A stretch of DNA of 13,210 nucleotides from Lawsonibacter sp. (GTDB lineage Bacteria > Bacillota > Clostridia > Oscillospirales > Oscillospiraceae): assembly GCA_022798855.1 (NCBI GenBank), contig JAAWNI010000040.1, positions 1 to 13,210 of the forward strand. Direction: 5' to 3'. The position numbers and the translations under genes are program-made. Under the pieces are notes generated by a model. The model was given only the letters and a program-made list of their open reading frames with translations. It did no database searches and was not told where the DNA came from. This document shows positions 6,227-12,246 of this stretch, piece by piece. Each line of letters begins with the position of its first letter. The stretch's first letter is position 1.

Positions 6227-7446
6227 AAAACGCATACAAAACCACCCCGGTGTCCCTACTTGACATTCAAGGTCTGGAGCGGTGGCTGGAGGAACAGGCC
6301 GGGAAGGGTCTGTTCCCCCGGCTAATCAGGGAGGACTTCACCCGGTTTGAGCGGCGGGAGCCCATTTCCGCCCCCCGCTTCCGGCTGGAAGCGGCCAACG
6401 GCAAAAATCTCGCCGAGCCGGAGCGGCTGGAGCTGTATCAGCAGGCCGGATGGCAGTATTGGGGATTGGTTTCTGAGCTGTATTTCCTCTTCTACACCTT
6501 TGACCCCGCCGCCCCGGAGCTCCACACCGACCCGGTCACCCGGGGCATTTCCCTGGAACATCTGGCCGGGCAAGTGGAAAAGGCCCGAAAAAAACAGCGC
6601 GTTTGGCGGCTGGTCCTTCTGGGGATTCTGGCCGCCGGAATCCTCCATATCTGGCGTATGGACCCCCGGCGGCTCCCCCTCTGTTTTCTTGATTTGTCTG
6701 GAACAGCCCTTATCTCCCTGATTGTGTTTATTTGGATGTGGTGGAATGAGGAGCGGGCCTTCCGTCTCCTGCTGGACCTCCAGCGCTCCTTAGAGCTGGG
6801 CATCACGCCCAAACCCAGCCGCCCCAGACGCCGCGCCCCCTTCTGGATTTCCATTCTCCTGGCCGCCCTGCTCCTGATCCTGGTGATTGGGGATCGGTTG
6901 GACCATTCCACTCCGCTGGAGCGCTTTTCCGGAACTTATGTCAACCTCCAGCAGCTGGAGCCGGAGCCGCTGTCCACCTATGAGGAGCTGTTCGGCGAAC
7001 CCCACCATAAGTCCCCCGGCAGCGACTGGGGAGACAACACCGCCACCCGGCAGTTCTCCCTTTTCTCCCCCAACTGGTACACCGTGAATCAAACCTTGCT
7101 CAGCCCGGAGGAACGGGAGTCGAAAAGCGGGTACTCCTCCAACGGCGATCCGAGGTACGTCTACTCCCCCACCCTGGAGGCGGTCTACTTCCACCTGGCC
7201 ATCCCGGCCATGGCCCGGCCCATCGCCCTGGCCCAGATGGCGGAGCAGGAGGCGGTCAACCTCACCTGGACCTATGAGGAGGTCGATTACCCCGGCCTGG
7301 ACTTTGTGATTCTCTCCCGGAGCAACTCCCAGTACCAGGGCGCCGCCCTGGCCAAGGGCGGACGTCTGGCGGTCTTCCACTATGGCGGCCGGGAGGACCT
7401 GGCGGACCATTTGGATGTGCTAGCGGAGGCGGTGAGCAAAAAGTAG
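6223..7446 (+). CDS. DUF2812 domain membrane protein, fourth of four
   Basis: 407 aa. The head has SLLDIQGLERWLEEQAGKGL (11-30), LYQQAGWQYWG (71-81) and LHTDPVT (100-106), closest in these motifs to the third copy. Membrane segments are at about 127-144, 154-174 and 207-223, with a basic stretch KPSRPRRRAP (197-206) just before the third. The predicted outer domain (about 224-407) has YPGLDFVILSRSNSQYQGA and the shorter closing segment GGRLAVFHYGG. Its start overlaps the stop of the third gene, with AGGAGGTG 6 nt before it. Its TAG stop codon is the first bases of a perfect palindromic repeat, so its C-terminal end was set by, or is shared with, that repeat. Function unknown. Confidence 0.87.
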   Translation: MKNAYKTTPVSLLDIQGLERWLEEQAGKGLFPRLIREDFTRFERREPISAPRFRLEAANGKNLAEPERLELYQQAGWQYWGLVSELYFLFYTFDPAAPELHTDPVTRGISLEHLAGQVEKARKKQRVWRLVLLGILAAGILHIWRMDPRRLPLCFLDLSGTALISLIVFIWMWWNEERAFRLLLDLQRSLELGITPKPSRPRRRAPFWISILLAALLLILVIGDRLDHSTPLERFSGTYVNLQQLEPEPLSTYEELFGEPHHKSPGSDWGDNTATRQFSLFSPNWYTVNQTLLSPEERESKSGYSSNGDPRYVYSPTLEAVYFHLAIPAMARPIALAQMAEQEAVNLTWTYEEVDYPGLDFVILSRSNSQYQGAALAKGGRLAVFHYGGREDLADHLDVLAEAVSKK

Positions 7447-7510
7447 GGGCGGCCTGTGGCCGCCCGCAAGAGACGCATTAACTGAAAGGGCGGCCACAGG
7501 CCGCCCCTAC
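7443..7510. repeat. Perfect GTAGGGG palindrome, copy C, between convergent operons
   Basis: Both arms are 23 nt and match perfectly as inverted repeats (7443-7465 and 7488-7510, beginning GTAGGGGCGGCCTGTGGCC), with a 22-nt loop. The TAG at each end is a stop codon: 7444-7446 for the fourth DUF2812 gene and 7507-7509 (minus) for rnmV. The element fills the whole space between the convergent genes and would form a strong hairpin in either transcript, so it may act as a bidirectional terminator, although no T-run follows. Confidence 0.85.
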
Positions 7511-8100
7511 AAGTCCTCCAATATTTCCTCCACCTCCTCCCTGCTGTAGCAGCCGTTGAGGACGGCCAGCAGGGCGTTGGCGGACATATGCTCCGGCAGC
7601 TCCAGACGCCTGAGGAGCGCCTGGCGTTTTTCAGCGCTCCCCGGCCCGCCGGACAGTCCGGCGGCGAACAGGTCCGCCTTCGTGAGGGGCGGACCGCTCC
7701 GGCCCTCAGGGGAATCCTCCTCCAAACAGACGGCCCCCGCCCGGCGGAGGACCCCCTCCAGCACCGCCGGGGGCATCCCCTCCACCCCCAGCTTGCCCTC
7801 CTTTCCGGACCGGCGCTTGCGGCGCTCCTTGCCATAGACGTCGGGGATGTAGGCGTGCTTCAAAAACTGAGCCGGGATTTCCCCCTTGATCCGGTTTCGG
7901 ATGACGAACCCCGCCCCGTCGGAGTCGGTGAGGACGACCAGCCCCCGGCGGCGGGCCGCTCTTTGGAGGAGGGCCATTTTTTCCGGGTCCTTGAAAATCT
8001 GAAAGCCCCCAGTCTCCAGAATCAGGGTGTCCACTACCTGGGACAGCGTGTTTTTGTCGTACCGGCCCTCCACCACAATGGCTTCTCGAATGCGCAGCAT
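7507..8100 (-). CDS. rnmV: Ribonuclease M5 (5S rRNA maturation)
   Basis: 197 aa. RNase M5 trims the 5S rRNA precursor in low-GC Gram-positives. It is a TOPRIM enzyme: the metal-binding Glu is in VVEGRYD (E11) and the Asp pair in LTDSDGAG (D59, D61). The family signature YIPDVYGKERRKRRSGKEGK (84-103), continuing LGVEGMPP, is intact. The C-terminal half (about 115-197) is the helical domain of the family. Start: the ATG at 8100 after AGTAGGGAG; the open frame upstream overlaps nth and has no family match. It lies 11 bp behind nth and is surely cotranscribed. In Bacillus the gene sits next to ksgA, so the nth pairing differs. Its TAG stop comes from the palindromic repeat. Confidence 0.95.
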   Translation of the reverse strand: MLRIREAIVVEGRYDKNTLSQVVDTLILETGGFQIFKDPEKMALLQRAARRRGLVVLTDSDGAGFVIRNRIKGEIPAQFLKHAYIPDVYGKERRKRRSGKEGKLGVEGMPPAVLEGVLRRAGAVCLEEDSPEGRSGPPLTKADLFAAGLSGGPGSAEKRQALLRRLELPEHMSANALLAVLNGCYSREEVEEILEDL

Positions 8101-8111
8101 AGCAAATCTCC

Positions 8112-8765
8112 CTACTTCTCCGCCCCGTTTTTGGCGAAGTGGCTGCACCAGGGCCGCAGGGTGCACTCCTGGCACTGGGGCCGGCGGGCGACGCACACCG
8201 CCCGGCCGTGGAGGACCATGCGGTGGCAGAAGTCGTTGGACTCCTCCGGAGGGAGCACCTTCCGCAGCTGCTGCTCCACCTTTACCGGGTCCTTGGTGCC
8301 GTCGGTGAGCCCCAGCAGGCCGGTGATTCGGATGCAGTGGGTGTCAGCCACCACCACGCCGGGGGTGTGGTACACGTCCCCCAAAATCAGGTTGGCGGTC
8401 TTCCGGCCCACCCCGGGGAGCTTCAGCAGGTCCTCCATGGTGTCGGGGACCCTGCCGCCGTAGTCCCGGATCAGCATCTGAGAGGCCAGGACAATATCCT
8501 TGGCCTTGGCCCGGAAAAATCCGGTGGAATGGATGTACTCCTCCACCTCAGAAATCTCCGCTTCCGCCAGGGCCTCCAAGGTGGGGAAGCGGGCGTAGAG
8601 GGCGGGGGTCACCTTGTTCACCCGCTCGTCGGTGCACTGGGCGGCCAGGCGGACGGAGAAAAGCAGCTCATAGTCCTTGCGGTACTCCAGGGAACAGATC
8701 CCGTCCGGGTACAGGGCTTTCAGCTCCTCCACAATGGCGCGGATATCTTCGGCGGTTTTATTCAT
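8112..8765 (-). CDS. nth: Endonuclease III (DNA glycosylase/AP lyase)
   Basis: 217 aa. It removes oxidised pyrimidines in base excision repair and cuts the resulting abasic site. The helix-hairpin-helix reads LPGVGRKTANLILGD (116-130), with catalytic Lys122. The catalytic Asp is D141 in VVVADTHC. The iron-sulfur loop is complete: Cys191, 198, 201 and 207 with the C-x6-C-x2-C-x5-C spacing. Length is normal for the family. Start: ATG at 8765 after AGAGGTG. Its end (GTAGGGAG) also holds the ribosome site of rnmV, 11 bp downstream. Confidence 0.97.
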   Translation of the reverse strand: MNKTAEDIRAIVEELKALYPDGICSLEYRKDYELLFSVRLAAQCTDERVNKVTPALYARFPTLEALAEAEISEVEEYIHSTGFFRAKAKDIVLASQMLIRDYGGRVPDTMEDLLKLPGVGRKTANLILGDVYHTPGVVVADTHCIRITGLLGLTDGTKDPVKVEQQLRKVLPPEESNDFCHRMVLHGRAVCVARRPQCQECTLRPWCSHFAKNGAEK

Positions 8766-8802
8766 AGTGGTTCACCTCTCGGATATGTTTATGGATGGTT
8801 TT

Positions 8803-8823
8803 GGGGCGGCCCTTGGCCGCTCC
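8803..8823. repeat. Small GGGGCGGCC hairpin in the nth leader, possible repeat remnant
   Basis: GGGGCGGCC (8803-8811) pairs with GGCCGCTCC (8815-8823) around a 3-nt loop, with one mismatch (G-U in one RNA orientation). The core resembles one half of the copy C palindrome (GGGGCGGCC). It lies between the candidate nth promoter and the nth ribosome site. It could be a relic of that family or a leader structure. Confidence 0.4.
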
Positions 8824-8827
8824 TGCA

Positions 8828-8856
8828 AATATATCACACTTCTTTGAAAATTTCGA
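8828..8856 (-). promoter_or_regulatory. Candidate promoter for nth-rnmV
   Basis: On the minus strand TCGAAA (8851-8856, 4/6) is followed after 17 bp by TATATT (8828-8833, 5/6). An inverted repeat TTTGAAAA/TTTTCAAA (8843-8850 and 8863-8870) surrounds the -35 region. Confidence 0.4.
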
Positions 8857-8876
8857 CTCTTTTTTTCAAAACTCCC

Positions 8877-8905
8877 TTGTCTTTTTTCCCCTCTCCCGCT
8901 ATCAT
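8877..8905 (+). promoter_or_regulatory. Candidate promoter for rlmA
   Basis: TTGTCT (8877-8882, 4/6) and TATCAT (8900-8905, 5/6) are separated by 17 bp, placing the transcript start about 18 nt before the rlmA start codon. Confidence 0.5.
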
Positions 8906-8929
8906 GGAGCAAATGCGAGGTGAAGCGCT

Positions 8930-9760
8930 ATGAAAAGTCTGTTCTGCTGCCCCCTGTGCGGGGCCCCTCTGGACCGGGAGGAACAGCGCTGGTCCTGTCC
9001 CAACCGCCACAGCTTCGACAGAGCCGCCGCCGGGTATGTCCACCTCCTCCCCGCGAACAAAAAGCACTCCCAGGACCCCGGCGACGACAAGGCCATGGTA
9101 GCCGCCCGGTCCGCTTTTCTGGAAAAGGGCTGGTACGCCCCCCTGCGTGACGCCCTGTGCCAGGCGGTGGCGGAATACGCCGCCAACTTTCCAGACCCCG
9201 TCCTGGTGGACAGCGGCTGCGGCGAGGGGTATTACACCGCCGGGCTGTTCCAGGCGCTGTCAGCGGCGGAGCTCTCCCCCCAGATCGCCGGAGTGGACCT
9301 GTCCAAGGCGGCTCTGCGCCGGGCGGCGAAACGGCTGCCCGAGGGGGAGTTCGCGGTGGCCTCGGCCTACCACCTGCCCCTGCCCGACAAAAGCGCCGAC
9401 GTGCTGGTGGACATCTTCTCCCCCCTGGCCGCCGGTGAGTTTGCCCGGGTGCTCCGGCCTTACGGGCTGTTCTGCTACGCCGTCCCCTCCGCACGGCACC
9501 TGTGGGAGATGAAGGAGGTCCTCTACTCAAACCCCTACGAAAACCCGGTGAAGCGGGAGGACTACCCCGGCTTTCTCTGGCGCAATGTGCGTGAAATCCG
9601 TTACACAGTCGATTTCAACAGCTCCGCCGACATTATGGCCCTCTTCGGCATGACTCCCTACGCCTGGAAAACCCCGAGGGAGGGGGTAGCCCGGCTGGAG
9701 GGGCTGGATCGGCTCAGCTGTCAAATCGGCTTTGACCTGCACCTCTACCAAAAGATTTGA
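8930..9760 (+). CDS. rlmA: 23S rRNA (guanine-N1)-methyltransferase, RlmA family
   Basis: 276 aa. It methylates a guanine in hairpin 35 of 23S rRNA near the peptide exit tunnel (G745 for the RlmA-I type, G748 for the Gram-positive RlmA-II/TlrB type); the sequence alone does not tell me which. The N-terminal zinc finger is intact: Cys7, Cys10, Cys23 and His27 (CPLC...CPNRH), followed by GYVHLLP and the family motif HSQDPGDDKAMVAARSAFLE (46-65). The SAM-binding loop is VLVDSGCGEGYYT (91-103). Later motifs PSARHLWEMKEVLY and MTPYAWKTPREG match E. coli RlmA. Start: ATG after GCGAGGTG. Transcribed divergently from nth. The type II enzyme can contribute to macrolide resistance (tylosin), known for the family only. 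Confidence 0.94.
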   Translation: MKSLFCCPLCGAPLDREEQRWSCPNRHSFDRAAAGYVHLLPANKKHSQDPGDDKAMVAARSAFLEKGWYAPLRDALCQAVAEYAANFPDPVLVDSGCGEGYYTAGLFQALSAAELSPQIAGVDLSKAALRRAAKRLPEGEFAVASAYHLPLPDKSADVLVDIFSPLAAGEFARVLRPYGLFCYAVPSARHLWEMKEVLYSNPYENPVKREDYPGFLWRNVREIRYTVDFNSSADIMALFGMTPYAWKTPREGVARLEGLDRLSCQIGFDLHLYQKI

Positions 9761-9771
9761 CGCCGTTTGCA

Positions 9772-9800
9772 TTGACATTGCACATACAACCGGGTATACT
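9772..9800 (+). promoter_or_regulatory. Promoter of the toxin-antitoxin operon
   Basis: TTGACA (9772-9777, perfect) and TATACT (9795-9800, 5/6) have a 17-bp spacer. It starts 12 bp after the rlmA stop. The AT-rich stretch around 9795-9805 (TATACTATAT) could hold the antitoxin operator, but I see no clear palindrome. Confidence 0.75.
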
Positions 9801-9822
9801 ATATGGCAGAGGAGTGATTTAT

Positions 9823-10137
9823 ATGGCAACCGTCAACATGAGCATCCGCACAGACCCCGAGCTGAAAGCCCAGGCGGAGGAAATCCTGTCACAGCTGGGC
9901 ATGACGATGAATGGCACCATCAATATGTTTCTGCATCAGATCGTCCGGGACCGGGCGGTCCCCCTCTCCTTGGCCCTCCCCCGCTTCCTCAGCACGGAGG
10001 AGACCCTCCAGGAGGACCTGCGCAAAGCCAAAGCGGACCGGCTGAACGGGGTTCAATATCTTACCGTCGATGAGGTTTTGGCGAATATGGACAGGGTCAT
10101 TTCAGAAGCCGAAGCATGGGATGAATCCAATGGCTAA
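9823..10137 (+). CDS. RelB/DinJ family antitoxin
   Basis: 104 aa. Residues 1-45 form a ribbon-helix-helix DNA-binding domain in the RelB/DinJ pattern: MATVNMSIRTDPELKAQAEE, then ILSQLGMTMNGTINMFLHQI. The acidic C-terminal half (about 58-104) is the part that normally wraps and blocks the toxin. Start: the ATG at 9823 after AGAGGAG; an earlier in-frame ATG at 9757 overlaps rlmA and lies before the promoter. The stop overlaps the toxin start by 8 bp, the usual coupled arrangement. The complex probably represses its own promoter. Confidence 0.88.
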   Translation: MATVNMSIRTDPELKAQAEEILSQLGMTMNGTINMFLHQIVRDRAVPLSLALPRFLSTEETLQEDLRKAKADRLNGVQYLTVDEVLANMDRVISEAEAWDESNG

Positions 10138-10429
10138 CTATACACTAAAAATTCATCCCAGAATAAACGGCCAATTGACGCGGCACTCCAGCTTTATTGC
10201 CAGAGTCAAACGACCTGCCGCAATCCGATTTTACCGTGATTTTAAACAGCTTTTAGGCCGGATATCCAAAAATCCCTATCAATTCCCGCCCTATGAAAAT
10301 CAGGCCTTTCCCAGCGGGGCCTATCGAAAGGCCCTCTTTGCCAAGTGGTATCAGGTGGTTTTTTGTGTGGATGGGGACACGGTCTATTTGGAAGCGGTCG
10401 TGGACGGCCGTCAGACAGATAAAGTGTAA
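10130..10429 (+). CDS. RelE/ParE superfamily toxin
   Basis: 99 aa. It shows the RelE/ParE fold signature: a helix with RFYRDFKQLLGRISKNPYQF (33-52), then GAYRKALFAKWYQVVFCVDG (63-82) and TVYLEAVVDGRQ (84-95), the last strands of the fold ending in the D-x-R found in many members. Whether it cuts mRNA at the ribosome (RelE type) or poisons gyrase (ParE type) cannot be told from the residues. The start at 10130 inside the end of the antitoxin gene removes 20 residues of out-of-family sequence. No ribosome site of its own is obvious, so translation likely depends on the antitoxin gene. A hairpin terminator follows directly. Confidence 0.82.
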   Translation: MANYTLKIHPRINGQLTRHSSFIARVKRPAAIRFYRDFKQLLGRISKNPYQFPPYENQAFPSGAYRKALFAKWYQVVFCVDGDTVYLEAVVDGRQTDKV

Positions 10430-10430
10430 G

Positions 10431-10456
10431 AAGCGGCCGCCTGTCAGCGGCCGCTT
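10431..10456. terminator. Bidirectional hairpin between toxin gene and gltX
   Basis: A perfect 10-bp stem (AAGCGGCCGC at 10431-10440, GCGGCCGCTT at 10447-10456) has a 6-nt loop CTGTCA. It starts 2 nt after the toxin stop and ends 8 nt before the gltX end. On the plus strand it runs into TTTCCTC and on the minus strand into TTCTTACAC, both weak T-tracts, so it can serve both convergent genes. Confidence 0.75.
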
Positions 10457-10464
10457 TCCTCTAT

Positions 10465-11952
10465 TCAGGACAATTTTTCCAGCCCCAGCTTGAGACGGCG
10501 CAGGGTTTCTTCCCGTCCCAGGATTTTGCAGATCTCCACCGCCCCGCCGGGGGTGACTGCCTGGCCGGCGGCGGCGATGCGCACCGGCCACATCAGGGTG
10601 GCGTTTTTCACCTCCAGCCGCTCCGCCAGGGCTGTCAGCCCGCCGTGGATGTCCTCCTGCGTCCAGCTAGGAATTTCCTCCAGCATAGGGATGGCCGCCT
10701 CCAGCATGGCTTTGGACACCTCCGGGTTGGTTTTGGACTTCTTGTTGGTAAACAAGTCCGCGCTGTACTCAGGCAGTTCCTGGAAAAAGGCCACCTTTTC
10801 GGGAATCTCGGCCAGCCTTTCGCACCGGGCCTGGAGCAGAGCGGCGATCTCGGAGGCTGACAGGCCCTCATCCTTTACAGCCATTCGGATATAGGACCCC
10901 GCCGCCCGGGCGAAGTCCTCCGGCGTCATGGCCCGGAGATACAGGGCGTTGAAGTGGGTCAGCTTTTCAATATCGAAGATAGCCGGGGACTTGGACATCC
11001 CGGCCAGGTCAAAGGCCTTTGCCAGCTCCTCCAGGGAAAAGACCTCCTGCTCGGCGATGTCCCCCCGGGGGGACCAGCCCAGCAGGGCCACGTAGTTGAG
11101 GATGGCTTCGGTGAGGAAGCCCTGCTCTTTCAGGTCCTCATAGGAGGGGTCGCCGTGGCGCTTGGACATCTTATTCTGGGCGTCCCGCATGACGGGGGAA
11201 CAGTGGACATAGGTAGGCACCGTCCAGCCGAAGCCCTCATAAAGCAGGTTGTACTTGGGTGCGGAGGACAGGTACTCGCTGCCCCGGACCACGTGGGTAA
11301 TGCCCATCAGGTGGTCGTCGATGACGTTGGCGAAATTGTAAGTGGGCATTCCGTCCCGCTTGATGAGGACCTGGTCGTCCAGGGTCTTGTTCTCCACGGT
11401 AATATCGCCGAAGATGGCGTCGCGGAAGGTGGTGGCCCCCTCCTTGGGGATGCGCTGGCGGATGACGTAGGGCTCTCCGGCTTCCACCCGGGCCTGGGCT
11501 TCCTCCAGCGACAGCGCCCGGCAGGGGTCGTCCGTCCGGTCAAACCCGCCGGAGTCCTCCTCGCTCTCCGTCTTCTCGCAGAAGCAGTAGTAGGCGTGGC
11601 CCTTCTCCACCAGCAGACGGGCGTATTTGCCATAGGTGTCCCGCCGCTCCGACTGGATATAGGGGGCCACAGGGCCTCCCACGTCGGGGCCCTCGTCGTG
11701 GTCCAGCCCGCACTCGGCCAGGGTCTTGTAAATCACGTTGGTGGCGCCCTCCACCAGACGGCCCTGGTCGGTGTCCTCAATGCGCAGGATGAAGGTGCCC
11801 CCGGCGTTCCGGGCGATGAGCCAGGTGTACAGCGCCGTGCGCAGATTGCCCACGTGCATGTACCCCGTGGGGGAGGGCGCAAACCGGGTGCGCACCTTGC
11901 CCACAGGAATCTTGTCCTCCATCTCCTCAAAATATTTCATGTCTAAATCCAT
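10465..11952 (-). CDS. gltX: Glutamyl-tRNA synthetase
   Basis: 495 aa, normal length. A class I aminoacyl-tRNA synthetase that charges tRNA-Glu, and in organisms with GatCAB also tRNA-Gln. The first class I motif is in RFAPSPTGYMHVGNLRTALY (23-42), with HVGN at 33-36 as the HIGH equivalent. The second is KMSKRHGDP (261-269). Further family blocks are FILRIEDTDQGR, YNFANVIDDHLMGITHVVRG (205-224) and LLGWSPRGD. Possible metal-binding cysteines are in YYCFCEK (121-127) and DDPCRAL. The start chosen is the ATG at 11952, 5 nt after GGAGGAGAG; the open frame extends upstream through the promoter and into the repeat element, which cannot be coding. An internal ATG at 11940 is possible. Confidence 0.96.
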   Translation of the reverse strand: MDLDMKYFEEMEDKIPVGKVRTRFAPSPTGYMHVGNLRTALYTWLIARNAGGTFILRIEDTDQGRLVEGATNVIYKTLAECGLDHDEGPDVGGPVAPYIQSERRDTYGKYARLLVEKGHAYYCFCEKTESEEDSGGFDRTDDPCRALSLEEAQARVEAGEPYVIRQRIPKEGATTFRDAIFGDITVENKTLDDQVLIKRDGMPTYNFANVIDDHLMGITHVVRGSEYLSSAPKYNLLYEGFGWTVPTYVHCSPVMRDAQNKMSKRHGDPSYEDLKEQGFLTEAILNYVALLGWSPRGDIAEQEVFSLEELAKAFDLAGMSKSPAIFDIEKLTHFNALYLRAMTPEDFARAAGSYIRMAVKDEGLSASEIAALLQARCERLAEIPEKVAFFQELPEYSADLFTNKKSKTNPEVSKAMLEAAIPMLEEIPSWTQEDIHGGLTALAERLEVKNATLMWPVRIAAAGQAVTPGGAVEICKILGREETLRRLKLGLEKLS

Positions 11953-11982
11953 GTTCTCTCCTCCAGTACACAGGTTTTCCTT

Positions 11983-12011
11983 ATTATAGTGAATTTTTCC
12001 CGGCTTGGCAA
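11983..12011 (-). promoter_or_regulatory. gltX promoter
   Basis: On the minus strand TTGCCA (12006-12011, 5/6) and perfect TATAAT (11983-11988) are 17 bp apart. The transcript would start near 11977, leaving a leader of about 25 nt, too short for a T-box. The -35 box ends exactly where the neighbouring repeat element begins (12012). Confidence 0.8.
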
Positions 12012-12197
12012 GAGCAGGTTGTGAAATTCTCTCCAGGCGCCGTTTGAAACATGGAAATATGCCCAACGGCGAGAGATTTTGACATCAGACAAACACAATT
12101 TTTCGCGGGAATCCTGGGTGGATTTCAAGAAAAATTGGGGCGGTATGAGGGCAAAAGATTTGCCGTTTGGGCGTTTTGACAGGTTTCAAACAAGCCC
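12012..12197. mobile_element. Diverged second member of the MITE family
   Basis: Read on the minus strand from 12197, this stretch shares ordered blocks with the MITE at 139-298. TCAAAACGCC is at 157-166 and at 12170-12179 (minus). TTTCTTGAAATC is at 203-214 and 12121-12132. ATTCC(T/C)GCGAAA is at 223-234 and 12101-12112. TTG(C/T)CTG(G/A)TG is at 242-251 and 12083-12092. Block spacings are 46, 20 and 19 bp in one and 47, 20 and 20 in the other. The ends (GAGCAGG at 12012, CAAGCCC to 12197) are worn inverted repeats, and the flanks (CAA, TAA) no longer match. It holds two internal hairpins: CGCCGTT/AACGGCG (12038-12044, 12065-12071) and GGCAAA/TTTGCC. Its far end differs from the first copy. 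Confidence 0.65.
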
Positions 12198-12212
12198 TAA
12201 TTATGTTATCAT
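12176..12212 (+). promoter_or_regulatory. Possible promoter of the unknown gene, partly inside the repeat element
   Basis: TTGACA (12176-12181) is a perfect -35 but has no good -10 at 17 bp (AATTAT). A better -10, TATCAT (12207-12212), is 17 bp from the poor TTTCAA (12184-12189). Either way the upstream half would be supplied by the end of the repeat element. The start site is not settled. Confidence 0.3.
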
Positions 12213-12246
12213 TGGCCCATAGTTATATTTTTAGGAGGTGGCTTGC

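Noticed and set aside
7443..7510. CRISPR-like repeat
   Set aside because: It is a single inverted repeat, not a series of direct repeats with spacers.
10954..11946. 330-codon open frame opposite gltX
   Set aside because: It is an antisense shadow of a well-identified gene in GC-rich DNA; its composition (Gly, Val, Leu, Gln rich) is typical of such shadows.
11953..12011. T-box leader in front of gltX
   Set aside because: The predicted leader is only about 25 nt, far too short, and has no terminator or T-box sequence.
11953..12066. Longer start of gltX, adding 38 residues
   Set aside because: The added part is translated from the promoter and the repeat element; the ATG at 11952 has the ribosome site and fits the family.
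12238..12240. GTG as start of the unknown gene
   Set aside because: It overlaps the AGGAGG ribosome site itself; the TTG at 12247 has normal spacing.
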